DNA of 5,096 bases from Paludibacter sp. (GTDB taxonomy: Bacteria > Bacteroidota > Bacteroidia > Bacteroidales > Paludibacteraceae), in NCBI GenBank assembly GCA_024709185.1, contig JANJXE010000431.1:1-5096 (forward strand), in the 5' to 3' direction. Within the stretch, counting starts at the first letter, position 1. Each line of letters begins with the position of its first letter. The notes under the pieces are model-generated. The model worked only from the letters and a program-made list of their open reading frames with translations. It did not search any database and was not told the origin of the DNA. This document shows positions 1 to 5,096 of the stretch, piece after piece. The position numbers were made by a program, and so were the translations under genes.

Positions 1-566
1 TGACCAGCCAGGAAAGGTACAAATGGATTGAGTACCACAAATGGACTTTCCAGGCAAAAACCTTTACACCGCTAACGCTTGACGAGAAATTCATCCTGAT
101 GACCCGTGTGATGTTTGGTTACCTGGGACACTACAACGAAAACGCCCGCTCTCCATACGAGTCTTACAATATGGGAGGTGATGGTATGTCGGCCTATACT
201 TCCTATGGAACCGAATACATTGCTATGCGTGGTTACGAAAGCAACTCACTGGTTCCCTGGGATCCACAGCGCGGCACACGTATTGGCTACTTATACAATA
301 AATTTACTGCCGAACTTCGCTATCCTCTCTCGCTCGAACAGTCGGCCACAATCTATGTCTTAGGATTTCTCGAAGCAGGTAATAGTTTTAACAGTATCTC
401 GAAATACAACCCATTTGATCTGAAACGTGCTGCAGGTATCGGTGTTCGTATCTTCCTTCCAATGTTTGGAATGATGGGCATTGACTGGGGATATGGTTTC
501 GACACGAATTCTACCGGACAAAAGAGTGGCAGTCAGTTCCACTTCGTGTTGGGACAGGAATTATAG
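1..566 (+). CDS. bamA: BamA (Omp85 family) outer-membrane assembly factor, C-terminal part, 5' truncated
   Basis: BamA is the integral outer-membrane subunit of the BAM complex, which folds and inserts beta-barrel proteins. Only the last 187 codons are present; the frame is open from base 3 to the TAG stop, so the gene starts before the window and the ATG at 99 is internal. The N-terminal POTRA domains are outside. Visible are amphipathic beta-strands of the barrel, rich in Tyr, Gly and Phe. The motif MRGYE (Arg codon 228-230) matches the conserved (V/I)RG(F/Y) motif of the Omp85 L6 loop. It is followed by strands around GTRIGYLYNKFTAELRYPLS, then GIGVRIFLPMFG and IDWGYGFD, typical of the final BamA strands. 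The protein ends FHFVLGQEL, a beta-signal-like C-terminus, although the last residue is Leu rather than Phe or Trp. The two ompH genes directly downstream are the usual Bacteroidetes context and support BamA over other Omp85 members such as TamA. Confidence 0.93.
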   Translation, partial: TSQERYKWIEYHKWTFQAKTFTPLTLDEKFILMTRVMFGYLGHYNENARSPYESYNMGGDGMSAYTSYGTEYIAMRGYESNSLVPWDPQRGTRIGYLYNKFTAELRYPLSLEQSATIYVLGFLEAGNSFNSISKYNPFDLKRAAGIGVRIFLPMFGMMGIDWGYGFDTNSTGQKSGSQFHFVLGQEL

Positions 567-641
567 AAAATGGCAGGATATTTGCTTAGCGCAACTCTTG
601 TATTTAAAATTTTGACAGTAACAGTTTAATATCAAAAGCTT

Positions 642-1157
642 ATGAAACGGTATATTTTATTGCTGGCTTTGGTTGCTATCAGTCTGCCGGCTGTACTGGC
701 GCAGAAATTTGCCATGGTGGATATGGATTACATCCTGAAAAATATTCCTGCTTACGAAACTGCTACCGAGCAGCTTAACATTATCTCAAAGAAATGGCAA
801 TCGGAGGTAGAGGCATCCATGCAGGAAGTTCAAACCATGTACAAGAATTATCAAACTGAGTTGGTATTTCTTTCAGAAGAAATGAAGGTAAAACGGGAAG
901 AAGAAATTATTGCCAGGGAAAAAGCAGCTCAGGAACTTAAACGTACTTATTTCGGACCCGAAGGAGAGCTGTTCAAAAAACGCCAGAGTTTGATGAAACC
1001 CATTCAGGATGAGATTTACAATGTAATTCAGGAAATAAGCCGCGATAAGGACTACAGCCTGATCTTCGACAAAGGCTCATCGATGAACGTTATTTTCACA
1101 TCTCCGAAACTGGACATCAGTGATGAGGTATTGACCAAATTGGGTTATTCAAAATAA
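642..1157 (+). CDS. OmpH/Skp-family periplasmic chaperone, first of two tandem copies
   Basis: This is probably a periplasmic holdase that keeps unfolded outer-membrane proteins soluble on their way to BamA. The 171-residue product matches the usual size of OmpH/Skp proteins. Residues 1-20 form a signal peptide (Lys-Arg n-region, Leu/Ala-rich core, cleavage likely after VLA before Gln21). The mature start, KFAMVDMDYILKNIP, is the typical Skp first strand and turn. Residues about 35-130 are charged and helical with heptad character, as expected for the coiled-coil tentacles. The tail (DYSLIFDKGSSMNVIF, then a short helix ending LTKLGY) is the returning beta-strand part of the Skp body. The start is fixed by the signal peptide; no Shine-Dalgarno sequence precedes it, which is normal for this phylum. 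It lies 75 bases after bamA on the same strand, probably cotranscribed with it. A paralogue follows 59 bases downstream. Confidence 0.92.
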   Translation: MKRYILLLALVAISLPAVLAQKFAMVDMDYILKNIPAYETATEQLNIISKKWQSEVEASMQEVQTMYKNYQTELVFLSEEMKVKREEEIIAREKAAQELKRTYFGPEGELFKKRQSLMKPIQDEIYNVIQEISRDKDYSLIFDKGSSMNVIFTSPKLDISDEVLTKLGYSK

Positions 1158-1170
1158 AATATTACTTTTG
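1139..1170 (+). promoter_or_regulatory. Putative Bacteroidetes-type promoter for the second ompH gene
   Basis: TACTTTTG at 1163-1170 is a full match to the Bacteroidetes -7 element TAnnTTTG. Twenty bases upstream, ATTG at 1139-1142 matches the -33 element TTTG in three of four positions; the accepted spacing is 19-21. Transcription would begin around 1175-1178 and give a leader of about 40 bases, very A-rich and lacking a Shine-Dalgarno sequence, ahead of the ATG at 1217. The -33 element lies inside the last codons of the first ompH. The sequence match is direct; activity is inferred. Confidence 0.5.
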
Positions 1171-1216
1171 TGCCACTTGAAAAATAAGAAATAAATAAAA
1201 ATTAAATAGTTTAATC

Positions 1217-1720
1217 ATGATTAAGAAAATTGTTTTAGCAGTACTTTTAACTTTGCCTATGGGCATGATGGCTCAGGAAAAACTGGCATACGTTAATATT
1301 CAGGAGATTTTTCAGGTAATGCCTGATTTAGCAACCATTGAGAAATCGATTGCCGACCTTAATGAGCAGTATAAAAAAGAGCTGGATGTGATGTACCAGG
1401 AATATTATGCAAAAGCCAAGGAATATCAGGATAATCTGGCTACCCTTGCCGAAACGATTAAGGCGCGTCGTCAGAGCGAAATTGTAGATATTGAAAAGCG
1501 TATTGGTACTTTCCAGCAGACTGCTAACGAAGAAATGCAGCGCAAGCAAATGGAAATGATTTCAGCACTTCGTGAAAAGATTATTAAAGCAACTGCTGAA
1601 GTGGGTGCTGAAGGAAATTATACTTATATTTTTGATGTAAGCAGCCAGGCTGTAGCGTATCAATCTCCAAAAGCAGTAAATGTAACTCCTGATGTTAAAA
1701 AGAAATTGGGATTGAAATAA
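1217..1720 (+). CDS. OmpH/Skp-family periplasmic chaperone, second of two tandem copies
   Basis: This 167-residue protein is a second Skp-like chaperone, expected to act in the periplasm on outer-membrane protein precursors. Residues 1-19 are a signal peptide (MIKK n-region, hydrophobic core, cleavage likely after MMA before Gln20). The mature N-terminus KLAYVNIQEIFQVMPD aligns in pattern with KFAMVDMDYILKNIPA of the upstream copy. Residues about 40-128 are a long charged helix with heptad spacing, and the end (YTYIFDVSSQAVAYQSP, then VKKKLGLK) repeats the family's closing strand and helix. The two copies are clearly diverged and not a recent duplication. The copy closes the bamA-ompH-ompH module: a hairpin terminator follows 20 bases after the stop. 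It probably has its own promoter upstream (1139-1170), so its level may differ from that of the first copy. Confidence 0.93.
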   Translation: MIKKIVLAVLLTLPMGMMAQEKLAYVNIQEIFQVMPDLATIEKSIADLNEQYKKELDVMYQEYYAKAKEYQDNLATLAETIKARRQSEIVDIEKRIGTFQQTANEEMQRKQMEMISALREKIIKATAEVGAEGNYTYIFDVSSQAVAYQSPKAVNVTPDVKKKLGLK

Positions 1721-1740
1721 TACGTTATCCTACAGGATAT

Positions 1741-1774
1741 AAAAAAAAGGCGTTCCTAACCGGTCGCCTTTTTT
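1741..1774. terminator. Bidirectional intrinsic terminator between converging operons
   Basis: The left arm AAAAAAGGCG (1743-1752) pairs perfectly with the right arm CGCCTTTTTT (1765-1774), giving a 10-bp stem with a 12-base loop. The T run forms the tail for plus-strand transcripts from the second ompH. On the minus strand the A run at 1741-1748 reads as eight Ts after the GC core, serving the alkaline phosphatase transcript that ends at 1793. Its position between two converging stop codons is what a shared terminator should have. The loop contains the self-complementary hexamer ACCGGT. Confidence 0.85.
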
Positions 1775-1792
1775 ATATGCCAATATTTTCTG

Positions 1793-2857
1793 TTATTTCA
1801 ATCGTAATAATTCAGCAAATTTACCTTTGAATATGGTATTTTCCATAAATCCGGTGAACTCTTCGGCACCCGGTCCAAACGCATACACCGGCACCAAAAC
1901 ACCTGAGTGACCTTTAGTTGAAAACATCGCTTTATATTCGTGATTTTGAATATTACCACCCGGTAAGGTCATTCCGCCTGTTTCGTGATCAGCCGTTATA
2001 ACTACAAGTGTATTTCCATCCTCTTTGGCAAAATCGAGCGCTTCCTGAACAGCTTTATCAAAATCAATTACCTCGTTTGCAATTCGTTCGGCGTCATTAG
2101 CATGACCTGCCCAGTCGATCTGCGAACCTTCCACCATCAGGAAGAAACCTTTCCGGTTTTTGCTTAATAACTGTATCGCTACGTTGGTTGCTTCAGGTAA
2201 AAAATTTCCCCTTTCAGGCATAGCAGGTGGATGTTCCTCATAGAGCAATCCTGCCACCTTGCCTCCATTTAGTTGCTTTAGCTCAGACATCGAATCTACT
2301 ACCTTATAATTCTTCGATTTCAATTCAGAAACTAAATTTCTGTCATCGGAAGTACGGTTGACAAAATGTTGTTTCCCTCCACCAATAAACACATCGATAT
2401 CTGTTTTCAGAAAATCAGCAGCAATGGCTTCGTACATATTGCGGTTGATCTGATGAGCAACAAAACTGGCCGGTGTGGCATGAGTTACCGCACATGCCGA
2501 CACGATACCGGTTGCCAGGTTGTTTTTTTCACTTTGGTGAAGTATACTCTCTACTGCAACAGAATCAGGATTCATACCTATCATTCCGTTTTTTGTTTTG
2601 ACACCTGTAGCCAGTGCTGTGCCACCTGCTCCGGAGTCGGTAGTGAAATTATTGGCTGAATAAGTTCTCACCAGACCGATATGTTTCAACGATTCGAGTG
2701 CAAGCGGCTTTTTACTTTTTACCATACCTGCATGAGTTTGAGCCAGGCCCATGCCATCACCTATTAAAAAAATTACGTTCTTTGGATGTTTTACAGCCAT
2801 CAATGGAAGTAACATCAACAAGAACGCAGTAATTACGAAGAAAAATTTACGATTCAT
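1793..2857 (-). CDS. Exported alkaline phosphatase (PhoA superfamily, His/Trp active-site type)
   Basis: Hydrolyses phosphate monoesters, most likely in the periplasm, releasing inorganic phosphate. The 354-residue product has a signal peptide at about 1-21 (Arg-Lys n-region, FFFVITAFLLMLLPLMA) with no lipobox Cys. The metal and catalytic residues of the family can be placed: Asp34 in GDGMG, nucleophile Ser75 in TDSGAGG, Thr128 in HATPA, Arg139 as the phosphate-binding Arg, Glu243 in MVEG, Asp248 and His252 in IDWAGH, Asp290-His291 in TADHE, and His317 in KGHSG. E. coli Asp153 and Lys328 correspond to His126 and Trp249 here, the combination known from Vibrio and TAB5 Antarctic phosphatases. 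It is well short of E. coli PhoA (471 residues), so large surface insertions are absent. The ATG lies 11 bases after the merR stop with no visible promoter between, so cotranscription is likely. Substrate preference cannot be read from the sequence. Confidence 0.95.
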   Translation of the reverse strand: MNRKFFFVITAFLLMLLPLMAVKHPKNVIFLIGDGMGLAQTHAGMVKSKKPLALESLKHIGLVRTYSANNFTTDSGAGGTALATGVKTKNGMIGMNPDSVAVESILHQSEKNNLATGIVSACAVTHATPASFVAHQINRNMYEAIAADFLKTDIDVFIGGGKQHFVNRTSDDRNLVSELKSKNYKVVDSMSELKQLNGGKVAGLLYEEHPPAMPERGNFLPEATNVAIQLLSKNRKGFFLMVEGSQIDWAGHANDAERIANEVIDFDKAVQEALDFAKEDGNTLVVITADHETGGMTLPGGNIQNHEYKAMFSTKGHSGVLVPVYAFGPGAEEFTGFMENTIFKGKFAELLRLK

Positions 2858-2868
2858 ATTATTACATT

Positions 2869-3201
2869 TTAGTCAACATCATTGGATTGCATTAGCTTTA
2901 GGAGGCCCTTTAAATCGGATCGTACCCGTTTTAAACGTTCGGCGACCTCCTGTTGTTTGGTAACAGCATCCTTTTTCTGGTTTATCCGTGCACGGGCACC
3001 GTCGAGCGTAAGTTTCTGATCGTTTACCAGGTATATAATCTGTTTCACCACAGCAATATCGTCGGTGGTATAAAAGCGGGTTCCTCCTTTGTTTCGACGG
3101 GGATTCAGCTGTTTAAACTCCTTCTCCCAAAATCGCAGGTTCGACTGATTGATGCCCAACATCTCTGCCACTTCAGAAATTGAATAGAAATGTTTTTCCA
3201 T
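2869..3201 (-). CDS. Small MerR-family transcriptional regulator
   Basis: A 110-residue DNA-binding protein. Residues about 6-25 (YSISEVAEMLGINQSNLRFW) form the MerR helix-turn-helix, with RFWEKEF in place of the commoner RYYE. The wing follows at about 34-49 (RNKGGTRFYTTDDI), then the helical stretch with LTLDGARARI that closes the MerR DNA-binding domain. Residues about 78-104 are a charged helix with heptad Leu/Val spacing, suitable for antiparallel dimerisation. There is no C-terminal effector-binding domain and there are no Cys residues, so sensing of metals or redox through the classic MerR cysteines is unlikely. It lies 12 bases after the transglycosylase and 11 bases before the phosphatase. 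It could regulate its own operon or act elsewhere; the sequence does not decide. I am confident of the family but do not know the target. Confidence 0.92.
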   Translation of the reverse strand: MEKHFYSISEVAEMLGINQSNLRFWEKEFKQLNPRRNKGGTRFYTTDDIAVVKQIIYLVNDQKLTLDGARARINQKKDAVTKQQEVAERLKRVRSDLKGLLKLMQSNDVD

Positions 3202-3213
3202 ACTCCAACTGAT

Positions 3214-4473
3214 TTATTTATAAATCTTTAGTCGCTGCCCTGCTCTGATCATCGATCCACGAATATTATTCCACTGCTTTATTTTGGTAACCGAGACTCC
3301 GTATCGGGCTGCTATAGCTCCCAGCGTTTGACCACTTCGCACTTTATGATAAATCACATTTCCTGTACTCCCCTTGACAGCAGCTGTTTTAATTTCAACA
3401 TCAGCCCGTCGGTTATTAATCAATGAATCAGCCTTATAGTTAGCGATGGAGTCAAGCCTGTCAATAAATTTACCGGTCAAATTCATAGGAAGGGTAACTG
3501 CATACGGTCGTTGATCACCCGGGATAATATCGCGGCGATACTGTGGATTCATAACCCGGAGCTGTTCGATTGGAAGATTGAGTACTCCTGCAATCTGCTC
3601 CAGGTGAATGCGCTGACGCACCATAATTGTATCTGCCACTTTAGGAAATTCAATGGCTGACTTACAAATATTATGAGCTTGCGCATAATGCATAGCATAA
3701 TTAGCCGCTATAAAAATTGGGACATAACCCCTGGTTTCAGCTGGTAAAAACGGATAAATGGTCCAATAATCCTGTTTACCTCCGGCACGACGGATGGCTT
3801 TATTAACATTCCCCGGACCACAATTATAAGCTGCAATTACCAAATGCCAGTCATCGTAAATAGCATACAAATCTTTCAGATACTGTACGGCCGCATTGGT
3901 CGATTTATAAGGATCCATGCGTTCATCGACCAGACTATTAATTTCGAGACCATACATTTTTCCTGTACCTACCATAAACTGCCATAAACCAGCGGCACCT
4001 GCCCTTGAATAGGCAGTTGGCCGGAGAGCCGACTCAATTACCGGCAGATATCTTAGCTCCAGGGGAAGTTTGGCTTTCTCGAGGGCATGTTCAAATATTT
4101 TAAAGTAATAATCGCCTAGTCCAAGAAGATGACCAAGCTGTTTGCGGCGACGCACTGTATATAAATCAACAAAGGAGCGTACGTAAGAGTTAAAAGGCAT
4201 TTCCATCACGCAGGGCATTCGTTGCAGACGAAGATGAATGATAGAATCCGACACCTGTGGCACTCCTAATGTAGTGTCGCAATCGGTTTGTTTGAGTTGG
4301 GTCAGTAACCAGTTCGACGACATATGGTCGAGTGCATAGGTAAATTCATCGGGAGCAGCTATTGAATCTCTGGCAATAACTGTCCGCAAATTTACAGCAC
4401 CGGGAAACTGTGCATTAAGCAGTACGCTCTGAAACAAAACAAAAAATAATATAAACTCTTTTCTAATTCCCAT
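3214..4473 (-). CDS. Exported lytic transglycosylase with C-terminal LysM (MltD-like)
   Basis: Cleaves the MurNAc-GlcNAc bond of peptidoglycan with formation of 1,6-anhydroMurNAc, acting in the periplasm during wall remodelling. Of 419 residues, 1-21 are a signal peptide (cleavage likely after LLNA before Gln22; no lipobox Cys, unlike E. coli MltD, a lipoprotein). An N-terminal linker region runs to about 115. The SLT/GH23 domain spans about 120-235: catalytic Glu147 in LPVIES, then AGAAGLWQFM (158-167) and AAYNCGPGN (214-222), the three signature blocks. Residues about 283-330 (HLEQIAGVLNLPIEQLRVMNP) look like a degenerate LysM-type repeat. A clear LysM occupies 375-419 (YHKVRSGQTLGAIAARYGV to AGQRLKIY), for binding glycan chains. 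The ATG is 5 bases after the DUF5683 stop, so translation is probably coupled. DUF5683-mltD adjacency is common in Bacteroidetes. Confidence 0.95.
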   Translation of the reverse strand: MGIRKEFILFFVLFQSVLLNAQFPGAVNLRTVIARDSIAAPDEFTYALDHMSSNWLLTQLKQTDCDTTLGVPQVSDSIIHLRLQRMPCVMEMPFNSYVRSFVDLYTVRRRKQLGHLLGLGDYYFKIFEHALEKAKLPLELRYLPVIESALRPTAYSRAGAAGLWQFMVGTGKMYGLEINSLVDERMDPYKSTNAAVQYLKDLYAIYDDWHLVIAAYNCGPGNVNKAIRRAGGKQDYWTIYPFLPAETRGYVPIFIAANYAMHYAQAHNICKSAIEFPKVADTIMVRQRIHLEQIAGVLNLPIEQLRVMNPQYRRDIIPGDQRPYAVTLPMNLTGKFIDRLDSIANYKADSLINNRRADVEIKTAAVKGSTGNVIYHKVRSGQTLGAIAARYGVSVTKIKQWNNIRGSMIRAGQRLKIYK

Positions 4474-4478
4474 TCATC

Positions 4479-5096
4479 TCAAAATTTTATGCTTCCGGTC
4501 AATCCGTAAGTATAACCGGAAGGGCTGGTATATGTATAGTGCTGCTCACGTTGCACCATAGGACGTACACGCATCGACAAATCGGAACTGATGTCGAAGT
4601 CGGCAAGGTGAGCATCCACGAAAGCATCAATTATGGTCAAACCATAGTAAGCGATCGATATTATCACTGTAAGGTCGCGGTAATAGCGCGATTGATCCAT
4701 ACCTGTTTTTACTAAACCTGTAAATGCCTGTCGACCGCCAAAACTCTCTATAGTACGACCTTCAGGCAACAAATCAAGATAGCTGTTGGTAGAATCATCG
4801 GTATCTGTTATATCGAGGTACCCGTTCTTGTACGACACATAACGGTTAGAATTCCAGTTTATCGCGTAATAACAACCCAAAAAGCCTGCATACACGATGG
4901 GTAATTTCCAGTATTTCTTATTCAGAATTTGTCCGTATCCCGGAATAGCAGCCCCCCACCAAATCACTTTTGAGGGCTCGGCCAGGGAAGAAGTTTGTTT
5001 AACAGTATCAGCAGGCAAGCGCTCTTGTGCCGACAACACACTGACCATAAGGCAACAGCCTATTACCAGGGCTAATCCCTTTCTTTGTATACCTGG
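4479..5096 (-). CDS. DUF5683-domain exported or envelope protein, 5' truncated at window edge
   Basis: Function unknown. The motif region KVIWWGAAIPGYGQILNKKYWKLPIVYAG is the hallmark of DUF5683: a hydrophobic hairpin with PGxGQ, followed by NKKYWK. Further hydrophobic segments (VYAGFLGCYYAINW and LTVIISIAYYGLTIIDAFVDAHLADFD) suggest membrane association. The end, YTYGLTGSIKF, resembles an outer-membrane-like C-terminal strand. The frame stays open from the ATG at 5048 to the window edge; the extra codons give RKGLALVIGCCL leading into MVSVLSAQ. That is a normal signal peptide (basic n-region, hydrophobic core, SA/Q cleavage), so the ATG at 5048 falls inside it and the true start lies beyond base 5096. 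At least 205 codons are present. The stop is 5 bases from the mltD start. In many Bacteroidetes parA-parB precede this pair, so partition genes may lie just outside. Confidence 0.85.
   Translation of the reverse strand, partial: PGIQRKGLALVIGCCLMVSVLSAQERLPADTVKQTSSLAEPSKVIWWGAAIPGYGQILNKKYWKLPIVYAGFLGCYYAINWNSNRYVSYKNGYLDITDTDDSTNSYLDLLPEGRTIESFGGRQAFTGLVKTGMDQSRYYRDLTVIISIAYYGLTIIDAFVDAHLADFDISSDLSMRVRPMVQREQHYTYTSPSGYTYGLTGSIKF

Noticed and set aside
99..566. ATG at 99 as the start of a complete small outer-membrane protein gene.
   Set aside because: The frame is open back to base 3 and encodes typical BamA barrel sequence (for example KWIEYHKWTFQAKTF), so the ATG is internal to a truncated bamA.
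581..614. Possible promoter for the first ompH: TTTG at 581-584 and AAATTTTG at 607-614.
   Set aside because: The -7 element has a mismatch at its first T and the spacer is 22 bases, outside the usual 19-21. Such a match is expected by chance in AT-rich DNA, and cotranscription with bamA explains expression.
1328..1549. A 73-codon minus-strand open frame with hydrophobic stretches opposite the second ompH.
   Set aside because: The hydrophobicity is the mirror of Lys/Glu-rich coiled-coil codons on the other strand; nothing else supports a membrane microprotein.
1726..1739. Short hairpin TATCC-TACA-GGATA just after the second ompH stop.
   Set aside because: The stem is only 5 bp and is followed by As, not Ts, on the plus strand. 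It is unlikely to terminate transcription itself, and the stronger hairpin lies directly downstream.
2366..2659. A 97-codon plus-strand open frame opposite the alkaline phosphatase gene.
   Set aside because: It lies wholly antisense to well-supported catalytic-domain sequence. Its product is rich in Cys, His and Thr with no recognisable domain, as expected of a shadow frame.
2953..3183. A 76-codon plus-strand open frame opposite merR.
   Set aside because: It is antisense to a clear MerR DNA-binding domain, has no family features and no supporting promoter.
1..5096. Mobile elements, CRISPR arrays, tRNA or rRNA genes, or a defence or biosynthetic system.
   Set aside because: I saw no transposase, integrase, regular direct repeats, tRNA-like segments or terminal inverted repeats. 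The window is densely packed with recognised envelope and regulatory genes of uniform composition.

Overview
The window looks like ordinary chromosomal core-genome DNA from a member of the Bacteroidetes (Bacteroidota). The evidence is the gene set (Omp85/BamA followed by two tandem OmpH/Skp genes; DUF5683 followed by an MltD-type lytic transglycosylase with LysM), the absence of Shine-Dalgarno sequences in front of the starts, A-rich leaders, and a good match to the Bacteroidetes -7 promoter element (TAnnTTTG). Base composition is moderate and even across the genes, and I see no sign of recent transfer, insertion sequences, CRISPR or RNA genes. A marine or anaerobic Bacteroidales/Marinilabiliales-like host would fit, but that rank is a guess.

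Plus strand, 1-1720: the 3' end of bamA (outer-membrane beta-barrel assembly), then two paralogous ompH/skp genes for periplasmic chaperones. Together they form an outer-membrane protein biogenesis module. The second ompH appears to have its own promoter, partly inside the end of the first. A bidirectional hairpin terminator at about 1741-1774 closes this module and also the converging minus-strand operon.

Minus strand, 5096 down to 1793: four tightly packed genes read right to left: a DUF5683 protein (5' end outside the window), an exported lytic transglycosylase with a C-terminal LysM domain, a small MerR-family regulator, and an exported alkaline phosphatase. Gaps of 5, 12 and 11 bases and no visible internal promoter suggest one transcript. 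DUF5683-mltD is commonly found downstream of parA-parB in Bacteroidetes, so the operon may begin with chromosome-partition genes beyond the right edge.

The window is almost fully coding; no gene-free stretch exceeds 80 bases. I found no convincing new biological system. The points most worth a second look are the merR-phosphatase pair at the end of the DUF5683-mltD operon, the private promoter of the second ompH, and the DUF5683 signal peptide that continues past the first in-window ATG.
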